A stretch of 64,000 bases of DNA from Macrostomum hystrix. Lineage: Eukaryota > Platyhelminthes > Macrostomidae. Below, in pieces: positions 34,627 to 46,770 of the stretch. The notes under the pieces are model-generated. The model worked only from the letters and a program-made list of their open reading frames with translations, ran no database searches and was not told the DNA's origin. The first letter of the stretch is position 1. Each line of letters begins with the position of its first letter. A program made the position numbers and the translations under genes. Location: the NCBI GenBank assembly GCA_950097015.1, contig CATNEN010000024.1:5408001-5472000 (forward strand), read 5' to 3'.

Positions 34627-37221
34627 CCGGCTCGCGGCAAGAGAGCTATCGATGACAGCCGTAGCGGCAGCGGCGATTGCGACGCCAAACGCCGTAAGCC
34701 AACAAGAACATTGTCGATTTCGCATGTTCCTACCCCGTACGGCGACAAGACATTGTTCTCCGGCTTGCTATTCGCTCTCTCTAAGCACGAGCCAGGTCGC
34801 GCCGCCCTTGCCGACTGCATTCGCCGAAACGGTGGCCAAGTTTTAAATAGAATTCAAGCAGTATCGGCTGACTATTTTGTACAGAGTTACAACTGCGAAT
34901 TCGATGACGCATTCGGTGAGGAAAGTGTCGGCGCCCACTCTGGCAACACCGTGCCAGCCTGCTACGTCACGGACTGCGCCGCTAGGGGCTCTCTGCTTGA
35001 TGTGCGAATGCATGCGCTTGGCTGGTCTGATGCCCGCGCTGGCGGGGATCAGAGGTGAGATCCACCTATACTGACAGTTCTTTTATGGTAAAGCAGAGAA
35101 GCGAAAAGCGACCAAGCTCTTACATCAAAGGTACCGAGTTCGAATCCTCAGTTGAACGGCAGCATTCTTTAGTCTAAATTTGCTCCTTACAAAGTAAAGC
35201 ACCAAGGCGCGATTGAAATCCTTGCTATAGTCAGAGATTCGCTGATATTAGACCGATATGGCAAAAGCCGTGGTCGTTTCGGGGTGTCTAATGGCAAAAA
35301 CCACGAAAATGGACACAATTTTTCTCCTCACAAAATTTCATCATGCAATCATATTAGCTATTTTTGGTGATAATATAAAAAAATTTAGTCTTTAGTCTTT
35401 CACGAATCTCATGCTTGCGAAATCTCGGCCTTGTACTAGCAGGACTTGAGCAGGCTCAGTTAAAAGCAGACAATATCCGTTGAAAGGCAGCTTAATCACT
35501 GGGTCTCGTCATTTCTACTGCCAGTTTATGAAGCAACAATACTCCTGATTATTGCTGGAGCATGAGAGTTTGAGAAGTTAATAAAAAGACAGGAACATTC
35601 TGTTAGCTGTAAATTATACTGTTATATCCTCTTGTTTCCTATTAAAAGAGTGAGAATGTATGAGAATGAGAATAAAATGTCTAGTCCTTGACATCGTTGC
35701 AGCAACTTTTCAGTTCTATTGGTCCTCAGGTTGACACAAGCCACATTTTTATTTTAGTTCGCGTGGTTAATTGTGCTTTGGTGTAAAAGCAAATCAGTAA
35801 ATTCTTTAACTGGCTTTCCTTACAACAAAAATTGGTCCCACCAGTGCCAGTCCTGACTTCGCAGACGACTCAGGTCTGGCCAGCACCTTGGCCTGCCTGC
35901 TGCCGGCTTGGCCGAGTCCCCTGCCCCAACTGCTAGAATCGCAGTGCCAGCCGCAGTGCTACGCCGAATTTCTCGCCTACCCGGATCGTTTAAGGCGAGG
36001 CGAATCGCCTCCTAATCTACGCCTGGTTCGCATTCGCCGATCTTGTATTAAAATTAAGGACAAGCCTAACTCAACTATTGATAAACGAGTTGAAGAAGAT
36101 TTGTGTGAGTTTCTGGAAGCCTCCACCGGCTGCGCCGTGACTTCAACTGAGTCGACCAATGAGCTAACTTGGCGCCCAGTTGGGTCGTCTCAGGGTCGCC
36201 TGCGCATCGGCCGCTACGACTATGATATTGGCCTGCGTAGGCGTGCTGGCCAGTATCAGCTGGAGGTTAGTGGTGCCACTTTAGAGTAATTCTAAAAACA
36301 CAGGATATATATGCACATCTTCAACAGTAGAAAGACCGGGGGGCATTTCAAATACCCTCTTTTATTTTTTTCTGTATCTTTATCGCCAAGAAAATCCGGA
36401 ACACGAACTAAAATTTTCCGCTCTATCCGATGAAACAACTTCCAGAATCACAAAACATCAACATCGTCGAGATATTCAACGATTCTCGTCGGGGTATCTG
36501 GTGGCAAAAACCACAAAATAGGCAAAAAATAATTCGTCACAAAATTTTATCTTTCACCGAAATCGGTCATTCGGTTTGGGAGCAATCAGGCAGTGGGTAT
36601 TTGAAATACACCACTGGTCTTTCTTACCCAGGGGGATATAGCGTGGTCTATCGTGGTCGCGATAGCCCTCCTAACCTGCAAGTTTGTTATGCCACCCTGC
36701 AGGCCATGGATCTCATAGCGGCCCTGACAGATTCTGTGCACAATCCGGCTACGGAATCAGCCACTCTTGCTCTCCTCACCGATTGTCACCTGTACGAGCG
36801 GGGCGTCGCTGAGCCAATCTACGGTAGAGGCACCGGCGATCGTTGCTGCGTAGTTTCTACCATAGAGAGCGGCGGCAGCGGGCGCCAGGTGTCCACGCAT
36901 CATCTGTTAGGCACATCGCTGCACGAACTATTGCACTGCTTCGGCTTGGATCACTGTCCCTATGCTAATTGTGTGCTGAATGCCTACTGCGATGACAGCG
37001 TGAAGTCGGGCAGTGCCGAAGCCAATCTGCCTTCGCTGTTAATCTGTCCAATAGATCTGCGAAAGCTATTCTCGGTAGTATGTTGCGCGCATTCAATATC
37101 AGACTCAAATAGCTTAGCTGGCTATTTTCAAAGACTGGCTAACCTACTGAAACGACTGGGATTACCGGACAATGCGCGACTGGCTGACAAAATGCGTCAA
37201 CGGACTGCCGCTCTGATCTAG
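34627..37221 (+). CDS. Archaemetzincin-type metallopeptidase preceded by a BRCT-like exon
   Basis: Three exons join in phase: 34627-35055 (donor AG|GTGAGA), 35845-36265 (or from 35851) and 36703-37221. No start codon is visible before 34627, so the 5' end is missing. The first exon resembles the first BRCT of 53BP1 (KTLFSGLLFALSK, IRRNGGQVL, ACYVTDCAARGSLLDVRMHA). The other two encode an AMZ domain of about 313 residues with the zinc motif HELLHCFGLDHC and the next Cys in PYANC. The family's second Cys pair (CPIC) reads CPID here, so one structural-zinc ligand is lost and the usual Met is Leu. AMZ enzymes are putative zinc proteases of poorly known substrate. The BRCT exon could belong to a separate gene. 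The open frame running 5' of 36703 is transposon sequence and not coding. A poly(A) signal follows at 37340. Confidence 0.75.
35215..35400 (+). mobile_element. Decayed TTAA-family transposon piece
   Basis: The interior (GGGGTGTCTAATGGCAAAAA and CTCACAAAATTTCATCAT) resembles the elements at 36325 and 61844. No ends are preserved. It lies in the intron before the AMZ exons. Confidence 0.5.
36325..36650 (+). mobile_element. TTAA-family transposon, right end lost, in AMZ intron
   Basis: The left end CAGTAGAAAGACC follows TCAA. The interior shares ATGAAACAACTTCCAGAATC and GGGGGATATAGCGTGGTC with the element at 61844. The right TIR is missing. Confidence 0.75.
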
Positions 37222-37339
37222 TAGCTTTACTAGATTTCATAGAAAATGATTCAGTTTTTTATCAGCAGAAACTTATTTTTGAAATGTTTATCAAGTGCCT
37301 CTTTTTATGTTCTATTATTATGACTGACAGAATGTTTTT

Positions 37340-37345
37340 AATAAA
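37340..37345 (+). terminator. Poly(A) signal AATAAA of the AMZ gene
   Basis: A run of overlapping AATAAA hexamers starts 119 bp after the AMZ stop. Smad4 starts only 230 bp further on. Confidence 0.6.
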
Positions 37346-37572
37346 ATAAAATAAAATATTATTTTTTTATACAAAAGTAACGGCTTTTTATAGTTTTATT
37401 ATTTATTCTTTGGTTAAGACTTAGTAGAGAAATACCTAAGAACAAAGTATTAATATGATACTAAGTGCCATATTAGTACATGCTTTATTGCTACATTTAA
37501 CCTAATTCATGCTCATAGTTCCAGTGTTAATCTACTGCTGCTTGCATAGTGCTTAAGCTAAAGGTCTAGTCC

Positions 37573-40500
37573 ATGCTGTCCCTGTCAGCTATGAATAGCA
37601 ATCAGCCCGTAGCCGCGCCGTCGCCCGCCTACTCGGCGACTAGTAGTGCAGCTGCAGCTCTGGCTATTCAGCATCCTCAATCGCCGGCCTCCGTTGGCGG
37701 CGCCTCCTCTGTGACGTCCTCCGACGCCTGTCTGTCCATTGTGCACTCGCTGATGTGTCACAGGCAGGGCGGCGAGTCCGAGGGCTTCAGCAAGAAGGCC
37801 ATCGAGTCGCTGGTGAAGAAACTGAAGGACAAGCGCGACGAATTGGACGCGTTGATTCAGGCTGTGACCAGCAACGGCAACCAGCCGACCAAGTGCGTCA
37901 CCATACCTAGGACTCTGGATGGCAGGCTGCAGGTCAGCTTTCAGTCCTTGCTTATCATTCTCATCTATCATTACTGCTTTGTTTACTCCTTGGAAACAGC
38001 TTGTCCGAACATCCTAGTCTTCGGACTGGTTTTTAGCACCTGGCAGCTCAGCCTGTTTAGCAGCTGACATGCCAGTCTGTTTATCACCTGACATCCCAGT
38101 CTGTTTAGCACCTGACATCCGAATCTGTTTAGCACCTGACATCCCAATCTGTTTAGCACCTGACATCCCAATCTGTTTAACACCTGACATCCCAGTTTGT
38201 TTAGCACCTGACAACCCAATCTGTTTAGCACCTGACAACCCAATCTGTTTAGCACCTGGCATCCCAGTCTGTTTAGCACCTGACATCCCAATCTGTTTAG
38301 CACCTGACATCCCAGTCTGTTTAACACCTGACATCCCAGTCTGTTTAGCACCTGACATCCCAGTCTGTTTAGCACCTGACATCCCAGTCTGTTTAGCACC
38401 TGGCAGCTCAGTCTGTTTATCACCTGACATCCCAGTCTGTTTAACACCTGACATCCCAGTCTGTTTAGCACTTGACATCCCAATCTGTTTAACACCTGAC
38501 ATCCCAGTCTGTTTAGCACCTGACATCCCAGTCTGTTTAGCACCTGACATCCCAATCTGTTTAGCACCTGACATCCGAATCTGTTTAGCACCTGACATCC
38601 GAATCTGTTTAGCACCTGACATCCCAATCTGTTTAGCACCTGACATCCCAGTCTGTTTAGCACCTGACATCCCAGTCTGTTTAGCACCTGACATCCGAAT
38701 CTGTTTAGCACCTGACATCCCAATCTGTTTAGCACCTGACATCCCAGTCTGTTTAACACCTGACATCCCAGTCTGTTTAGCACCTGACAACCCAATCTGT
38801 TTAGCACCTGGCATCCCAGTCTGTTTAGCACCTGACATCCCAGTCTGTTTAGCACCTGACATCCCAGTCTGTTTAACACCTGACATCCCAGTCTGTTTAG
38901 CACTTGACATCCCAATCTGTTTAACACCTGACATCCCAGTCTGTTTAGCACCTGACATCCCAGTCTGTTTAGCACCTGACATCCCAATCTGTTTAGCACC
39001 TGACATCCCAATCTGTTTAGCACCTGACATCCCAATCTGTTAACACCTTGAAAAAAGACCGTCTTTTTATTACCTGAAATCCGTCTTACTAAACCGCAAA
39101 CAGGTGGCCGGCCGCAAAGGCTTTCCGCACGTGGTCTACGCCAAAATCTGGCGCTGGCCAGATCTGCACAAGAACGAGTTGAAGCACACCCGCCAGTGCC
39201 AGTACGCCTTCGAGTTGAAGCAGGACGCAGTGTGCGTCAATCCCTACCACTACGAGCGGGTGGTCAGCCCCGGGCTGGAGTTCTCTTCGCTCAGCTTGGG
39301 CGATGACGACGACGCGGCCTCTCAGTCTGGCTTCGCTTCGCCTATGCTCCAGCAGCAGCAGCAGCAGCATCACATTCAGCAGCAGCCCCCGGCCCAGCCG
39401 CTTCCTCACCAGCTGCATCAACAGCAGCAGCAGCAGCAGCAGCAGTCAATGCTACAACAGCCTCAGCATCACATGCATCATCATCACGGCAACAATCAGC
39501 AGCATCACGGCAGCTGGGTTGCTCAGCCAATGCCGCCGCCCCAGCTTCATCAGCATCATCCGCATCAGCAACAGCAAGCACAGCAGCAGCATCCTCAGCT
39601 GCCACCGCTGTCAGTGGCCACTCCCTGGGCCGGGACAGGCGCCCTTGACCGCGGCAGCGTCTCCTGCCAGCAGCCGCTGACCCGGCAGCCGCACCCGGTC
39701 CACTGGTGCACCATCACTTATTATGAGCAGGCTGAGCAGGTTGGGGAAATGTTTAAAGTGCCCTACCAGCAGGCCAAGGTAATCATTGACGGCTACACCG
39801 ACCCGTCGTCCAGCCACCGCTTCTGCCTCGGCCAGCTGAGCAACGTGCACCGGAGCGAAGTGTCCGAGCGGGCTCGGCTGCACATCGGCAAAGGCGTCAA
39901 GCTCACGATGCGCGACGAAGGCAACGTCTGGCTGGAGGTCCTGTCCGACTATTCCGTCTTTGTTGGCACCTTCTACCTGGACAGAGAGGCCGGCCGTCCG
40001 CCTGGCGATGTTGTGCACAAGATCTATCCTGGCACCCACATCAAGGTGAGACTGCATTGTGCGAACCCTTCTCTTACCAGCGAATGGTGTACTTGCTCAC
40101 TGTCTGCTGATCACCATTCACCATTCACGCCACTTTCTATTCACTTGCCAGTCACTCTCACCGCACCATTCACTCGCCAGTCACTCTCACCGCATTCATC
40201 ACTCGCCAGTCACTCTCACCGCACTATTCACTCGCCAGTCACTCTCACCGCACTATTCACTCGCCAGTCACTCCCACCGCACTATTCACTCGCCAGTCAC
40301 TCCCACCGCACTATTCACTCGCCAGTCACTCTCACCGCACTATTCACTCGCCAGTCACTCCTACCGCACTATTCACTCGCCAGTCACTCTCACCGCACTA
40401 TTCACTCGCCAGTCACTCCCACCGCACTATTCACTCGCCAGTCACTCCCACCGCATTCATCACTCACCAGTCACTCTCACCGCACTATTCACTCGCCAGT

Positions 40501-42652
40501 CACTCTCACCGCACTATTCACTCGCCAGTCACTCCCACCGCACTATTCACTCGCCAGTCACTCTCACCGCACTATTCACTCGCCAGTCACTCCCACCGCA
40601 CTATTCACTCGCCAGTCACTCTCACCGCACTATTCACTCGCCAGTCACTCCCACCGCACTATTCACTCGCCAGTCACTCTCACCGCACTATTCACTCGCC
40701 AGTCACTCTCACCGCACTATTCACTCGCCAGTCACTCTCACCGCACTATTCACTCGCCAGTCACTCTCACCGCACTATTCACTCGCCAGTCACTCTCACC
40801 GCACTATTCACTCGCCAGTCACTCTCACCGCACTATTCACTCGCCAGTCACTCTCACCGCACCATTCACTCGCCAGTCACTCACCGCACTATTCACTCGC
40901 CAGTCACTCTCACCGCATTCATCACTCACCAGTCACTCTCACCGCACTATTCACTCGCCAGTCACTCCCACCGCATTCATCACTCGCCAGTCACTCTCAC
41001 CGCACTATTCACTCGCCAGTCACTCTCACCGCACTATTCACTCGCCAGTCACTCTCACCGCACTATTCACTCGCCAGTCACTCTCACCGCACCATTCACT
41101 CGCCAGTCACTCACCGCACTATTCACTCGCCAGTCACTCTCACCGCACTAATCACTCGCCAGTCACTCTCAACGCACTAATCACTCGCCAGTCACTCTCA
41201 ACGCACTAATCACTCGCCAGTCACTCTCGATCATACTTGCTAGTCACTCATTCTGGCACTCATTACTAAAGTCTTAGTCTGCTCCTGTTTTCTCCGGAAT
41301 TTCTATTCCTCTGGTCTGTTCGATGTGAATGCTGGTTTAGTCACAATAGTTTCTATTCAAAGTAAGTTTTCCGAACTAGGTCTAGGCTGGCAATTCAAAG
41401 TTTGCCTTAATAGTTAAGAAAACAACAGAAACATTTACCTATGAAGAAATCCAACTCTCTGGTCTCATCAGAACAGTCCCATTGTCTCTCTCCGGTGTGT
41501 GGCTATAGAGGAAAGCCCCTTTGGTTCCTTTGTCACGCCTTCCGGATGTGCGGTCCCTTCCTGTGTAGAACTGGTGGTGATAGACAATGTGCCTCAGCCT
41601 CTGGGCGAAAATATTTACCGGCTGGTGACAACTTTGCCTTCAGAGCGTGGCTTTGACATTGATGTCTATCCCAGCTTCATCAACCTTTAAATATACTAGC
41701 TATCTGAATTCGCTTTCCAGTTCATATTTCTAGCTATAAATAAAAGTGCTCGTTAACGTGAATTATTTTGCGAATTAGTTTTTATCGTTCTCAGTCCTAA
41801 CACTTCTAAGTCGATGCTATTTTCTAAAGCTTAAAATTCCTAAGAGAGCTTGTAGTAACCCTGTATTTTTGAGCTTACGATTTTTTTACTGAGAGTTCCT
41901 CAGAGACTATTTGCATCTTTGAGCAAGGCTTTGTGTCTTTTCTCCACAGTCTACGGACTGAACAGCTGTACACAGCCTTTAGAAGCGCCAAGTGTCTAAG
42001 TGTCATTTCCATCTATTTTCTATCCGGTTCCAGATGCTATCTTAAAAAGTTCCTAATGCTAGTACTTGTGCCATAGACTAAATATGTTTACTTAACTGCA
42101 CGTCACTTGCAGTGACAGTTCAGGTAACGCTCTGTACTTTAATAGACAAAGTAGAACTTGAGTTTGCTAAGGAAATAATGCGATTCTTTCACCCAGGTGT
42201 TCGACATTCTGCAGTGCCATCGGGACATGCGCGCCCAGGCTATTCAGGCGCAGCACACGGCCACCGCCACCGCCGCCGTTGTGGCCGGAGGTCCCGCCCC
42301 GGCGGCCGCCATCCCGTCGGCTAATCCCATCGCCCTGCAGGCCGGCGCAGGCATCGGTGTCGACGAGCTTCGCCGCCTCTGTGTTCTTAGAATGAGCTTC
42401 GTCAAGGGCTGGGGCCCGGACTATCCGCGCAAGACCATCAAGGAGACGCCCTGCTGGGTTGAGGTCCAGCTTCACAGGCCTCTGCAACTGCTGGACGAGG
42501 TGCTGCAGAGCTTGCCGCTCAACGATTTGAAGCCGACTCGGCACTTCCTGCAGCAGGGTGGCGCCGGCGCCGCGTCCGCCAGTCCCAAACTGCCCAGCCA
42601 GCAGCAGCAGCCGCCTCCACCGCCTCAACCTGGCCTGCACCAGCAGCACTGA
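37573..42652 (+). CDS. SMAD4: Smad4, common-mediator Smad of TGF-beta/BMP signalling
   Basis: Three exons, all phase 0, encode 584 residues: 37573-37932, 39104-40045 and 42197-42652. MH1 (about residues 48-180) has the Smad4-specific start [20 protein letters not shown], the DNA-binding segment with [13 protein letters not shown], and the zinc ligands around [10 protein letters not shown] Gln/His-rich linker (CAG/CAT codons) follows. MH2 starts at [15 protein letters not shown] and ends with [18 protein letters not shown]-like [16 protein letters not shown] and [20 protein letters not shown]. There is no C-terminal SSxS, as expected for a co-Smad. It binds phosphorylated R-Smads and enters the nucleus. 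Both introns are expanded by minisatellites. The ATG is preceded by TCTAG|TCC, a weak possible acceptor. Confidence 0.98.
38047..39043. repeat. 24-bp minisatellite in Smad4 intron 1
   Basis: About 41 units of GCACCTGACATCCCAGTCTG plus TTTA. The length is a multiple of three and has no stops in some frames, so long false open frames arise on both strands. Blocks of variants recur within the array. Confidence 0.97.
40140..41235. repeat. 29-bp minisatellite in Smad4 intron 2
   Basis: About 38 units of TCACTCGCCAGTCACTCTCA plus CCGCACTAT, with shorter units (TCACTCACCGC) and TTCATCACT variants. It starts about 100 bp after the exon 2 donor. Confidence 0.97.
41940..41990 (+). mobile_element. SINE body fragment in Smad4 intron 2
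   Basis: CAGTCTACGGACTGAACAGC and on matches the body of the SINE at 6441 (about position 6600). A weaker fragment lies near 42745. Confidence 0.5.
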
Positions 42653-43630
42653 ATCAATGGTGTGTTTAAGGACTCCATCATGCATAGAATGGTATGGCAC
42701 TTTACTATGAAAATCTGCACAATCTGTACACCCAGCAGTAACATGGTCCCACAGTCCGTGGACACTCTGAGCAGTTGAGCAAAATTCAATGGCTGCCCCA
42801 TGTGGCCCAATTATGTATGAGCTTAGGCATCATTTGGTTTTCTATGTTATAGTTAAGAGCATATTATAGCTAAATCACTGAGTCGGGTCCTTCCACATGA
42901 GTAGTGATAGCTTAAACAATAGAGCATGTGCTGGCACTGCATAGTATGTAGCCTTCTTCTTTGAGAGAAATAGCTTTACTTCATTGCTGTCTGCTGTTGA
43001 TTCTTCTTCTCTTTGAATTCTTTAAGATTTCTGTTTCCAGAGTTGAAAACTTGAGTTGCCGCTTGTTATAATCGTGTGCTGTACCATTTTACCAAGCCTA
43101 TATTCGTTGTTATTGAAAAAGTGTAGCATTTTTACTGCTTTAAAATTTGTAATGTTAATTAGTTTTTTCTCTTTTACTACACGCTTTACAATTTTGCAGG
43201 GGCTATGCTTGTTAAAACCTGTACACACTCGATGACACACGCATCCACTGGCTGACTGTCCCTCGCTCCTGACCAGTTTTATTGTTTTATATTTTGCTAT
43301 ATTGCTAGCAAGTACATTGCTGCACACATTTTTGTACAGAGCGCTTAGCCTGTTTCTTAGAATTTTATGCGATCTTGTTATTAGCTAAACTTTAGATAAT
43401 CTTTTTTATTTTGTTTTTTTCACGACATCCGCATTGAATGAGTTTCTCATTCTCTCTATTCTTATCCCTTTATGAACTCATGCTGCTCGTTTATCTAACA
43501 CAATATCCTTGTCCGTATCCCCACCTAGGAAACAATTATGAGCAGTCGGACTTTCTCAGGACTTCAGTGTCTGCTTTTCTGGGCTTCTGTTCTCACTTTT
43601 AACCTGCCTTTTATGATCACATCGCTACTG
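42653..43630. other. Smad4 3' UTR and flank
   Basis: T-rich DNA with no other gene; no canonical poly(A) signal stands out. Confidence 0.45.
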
Positions 43631-43639
43631 CCTCCCCTG

Positions 43640-44480
43640 TCTACTGCCTTCCCGGTCTCCGAGTCTACTGCCTCCCTGTCTCCGTATCTAGTGCCTCCCC
43701 TGTCTCCGTGTCTACTGCCTCCCTGTCTCCGTGTCTACTGCCTCCCTGTCTCCGTGTCTACTGCCTCCCCAGTCTACTGCCTCCCCTGTCTACTGCCTCC
43801 CCTGTCTCCGTGTCTACTGCCTCCCTGTCTCCGTGTCTACTGCCTCCCCAGTCTACTGCCTCCCCTGTCTACTGCCTCCCCAGTCTACTGCCTCCCCGTC
43901 TCCCTGTCTACTGCCTCCCCTGTCTCCCTGTCTACTGCCTCCCCTGTCTCCCTGTCTACTGCCTCCCCTGTCTCCGTGCCTACTGCCTCCCCAGTCTACT
44001 GCCTCCCCTGTCTCCCTGTCTACTGCCTCCACAGTCTACTGCCTCCCCAGTCTACTGCCTCCCTGTCTTCCAGTCTTCTGCCTCCCTGTCTTCCTGTCTA
44101 CTGCTTCCCCTGTCACCCTGTCTACTCCCTCCCCTGTCTATTGCCTTCCCGGTCTCCGAGTCTACTGCCTCCCTGTCTCCGAGTATACTGCCTCCCGGTC
44201 TCTGAGTCTACTGCCTCCCTGTCTCCGTGTCTACTGCCTCCCTGTCTCCGTGTCTACTGCCTCCCTGTCTCCGTGTCTACTGCCTCCCCAGTCTACTGCC
44301 TCCCCTGTCTACTGCCTCCCCTGTCTACTGCCTCCCCTGTCTCCCTGTCTACTGCCTCCCCGTCTCCCTGTCTACTGCCTCCCCTGTCTCCCTGTCTATT
44401 GCCTCCCTGTCTCCGTGCCTACTGCCTCCCCAGTCTACTGCCTCCTTGTCTCCGTGTCCACTGCCTCCCCTATCCCCCTG
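43640..44480. repeat. Minisatellite of 24-bp type (CTGCCTCCCTGTCTCCGTGT)
   Basis: Units of 15-24 bp built from CTACTGCCTCCC and TGTCTCCGTGT. The same monomer makes up the array at 45900-46770. A SINE is inserted just past its right end. Confidence 0.93.
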
Positions 44481-44506
44481 TGTCCTTCCCTTCTCTCGCA
44501 GCTCCC

Positions 44507-44873
44507 ACTTATAATAATAATAATAATTGCTAGAGGGCTGCGGGCAGTGGCACATAATTTAGTGACACTAGACCCGCAGCCAGCGAGGGGGCAATTCTGC
44601 CCATTTCGCTGACTCCTGAGCACACACGCACACAGATACTGTACGCAGGCACACGCTCAGGTGTGTACATCTGCCCTGACTTTCTCATCGTCAGGCAGTG
44701 TAGATTTCATTGTGCCTTGGAGGTTGGCCCACAACGGCGTAAATTGCACGACAAGCCCCCAAGCATTCTCTCCGCGGCTGCGCCCCAAATAAATGTGGCC
44801 TCGCCGTGGAATCGAACTTAGGGACCCTGGTGCGAGAGGCAAACGCGATAACCGCTCTGCCACCGACCCCCCA
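44507..44873 (-). mobile_element. tRNA-derived SINE, full copy with 10-bp TSD
   Basis: CGCAGCTCCC flanks it at 44497-44506 and 44874-44883. It is very close to the copy at 14257-14621 (same head, GGCGCAGCCGCGGAGAGAA segment and (TTA)n tail), so both are young. Confidence 0.9.
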
Positions 44874-45167
44874 CGCAGCTCCCCCTTTCTCCGAAGCCTT
44901 CCTAAATTCTATTGCGAGTGTATCCTCCTAAATTTGTCATTGAATGTTGTACCAGTTTAAGCTGCTAAACCCCCTCCTGTGCCTATTTGTAATCAATTAG
45001 CAAGTGTAAATACTGGCTGTTTCCTCCTCTGTCTGACATCCTCGCAATGGTCTAGTTCAAAGCGCTGCAATGCTCTGCTCCGACTGCATAGCCTTGTATT
45101 ATCTCTCCCCCCTCCATCTGCATGCTGTGCGAGGGTAAGTTTGACTTGCGAAATGTCTGCCTTTTGT

Positions 45168-45793
45168 TTCTACACACACTATTTATCTGTTCTATTGATG
45201 CGCTCTTATCAACTTCTTTTCTATTTGCTTTAAGCCAAAACGTGTTTCAATGGTTTCTAGTGTCCATTGGTTCTGTTTAAATACAGTTAAGACTTCCTAT
45301 GGCGACTGTCTGCGACTACAACCGCTAATTATGCGGCCCAGGTGTGAGTCGGGGGCCAAGTTAACTGTCACTAGTTAGCTTAACGGTATGGTTAAACTAT
45401 CTGCCATTGCGACTTCCGGCTATGAAATTCATTTCTACGAGCATAAAGTTATGATCAGCTTTTCCTGATCATAGTAGTAATTCTACACACACTATTTATC
45501 TGTTCTATTGATGCGCTCTTATCAACTTCTTTTCTATTTGCTTTAAGCCAAAACGTGTTTCAATGGTTTCTAGTGTCCATTGGTTCTGTTTAAATACAGT
45601 TAAGACTTCCTATGGCGACTGTCTGCGACTACAACCGCTAATTATGCGGCCCAGGTGTGAGTCGGGGGCCAAGTTAACTGTCACTAGTTAGCTTAACGGT
45701 ATGGTTAAACTATCTGCCATTGCGACTTCCGGCTATGAAATTCATTTCTACGAGCATAAAGTTATGATCAGCTTTTCCTGATCATAGTAGTAA
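45168..45793. repeat. Tandem duplication of 313 bp, near identical
   Basis: Copies at 45168-45480 and 45481-45793 start TTCTACACACACTATTTATC and end TGATCATAGTAGTAA. I found no differences by eye. Each contains a small palindrome GATCAGCTTTTCCTGATC. Confidence 0.95.
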
Positions 45794-45899
45794 TAGAATT
45801 AGTAGTGTTGAAAACTCCATCTGTTTCTAATTTAAAGAAATTATTTCTTTAATTCTTTCCAATAAATTAACGATATTACAATGTAAAAAAAGAAAAACG

Positions 45900-46770
45900 T
45901 GTCTACTACCTCCCCTACCTCACTGTCTACTGCTTCCGCTGTCTCCGTCTACTGCCTCCCCTTTCTCCATATCTACTGCCTCCCCTGCCTCCGTGTCTAC
46001 TGCCTCCCCTGTATCCGTGTCTACTGCCTCCCCTGTACCCGTGTCTACTGCCTCCCCTGTACCCGTGTCTACTGCCTCCCCTGTACCCGTGTCTACTGCC
46101 TCCCCTGTATCCGTATCTACTGCCTCCCCTGTACCCGTGTCTACTGCCTCCCCTGTATCCGTGTCTACTGTCTCCCCTGTACCCGTTCTACTGCCTCCCC
46201 TGTATCCGTATCTAGTGCCTCCCCTGTATCCGTGTCTACTGCCTCCCCTGTATCCGTATCTACTGTCTCCCCTGTACCCGTTCTACTGCCTCACTTGTAT
46301 CCGTATCTAGTGCCTCCCCTGTATCCGTGTCTACTGCCTCCCCTGTATCCGTGTCTACTGTCTCCCCTGTACCCGTTCTACTGCCTCCCCTGTATCCGTT
46401 CTACTGCCTCCCCTGTATCCGTGTCTACTGCCTCCCCTGTCTCCATATCTAGTGCCTCCCCTGTCTCCGTATCTAGTGCCTCCCCTGTCTCCGTGTCTAC
46501 TGCCTCCCCTGTCTCCGTATCTAGTGCCTCCCCTGTCTCCGTGTCTACTGCCTCCCCTGTCTCCGTGTCTACTGCCTCCCCTGTCTCCGTATCTAGTGCC
46601 TCCCCTGTCTCCGTATCTACTGCCTCCCCTGTCTCCGTGTCTACTGCCTCCCCTGTCTCCGTATCTAGTGCCTCCCCTGTCTCCGTGTCTACTGCCTCCC
46701 CTGTCTCCGTGTCTACTGCCTCCCCTGTCTCCGTATCTAGTGCCTCCCCTGTCTCCGTGTCTACTGCCTC
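45900..46770. repeat. 24-bp minisatellite (CTGCCTCCCCTGTCTCCGTG)
   Basis: About 36 units, with CTGTATCCGTGT and CTGTACCCGTGT variants in the left half and CTGTCTCCGTAT in the right half. The right half shows a 72-bp (three-unit) higher-order pattern. Confidence 0.95.

Noticed and set aside
37983-39043. Long open frames (over 320 codons, both strands) as repeat proteins
   Set aside because: They exist only because a 24-bp unit lacks stops; the region lies inside the Smad4 intron between two perfectly phased MH1 exons.
39104-41209. Smad4 frame extended to 701 codons through the 29-bp array
   Set aside because: The conserved MH2 continues at 42197 after the donor AAG|GTGAGA at 40045; read-through would destroy MH2.
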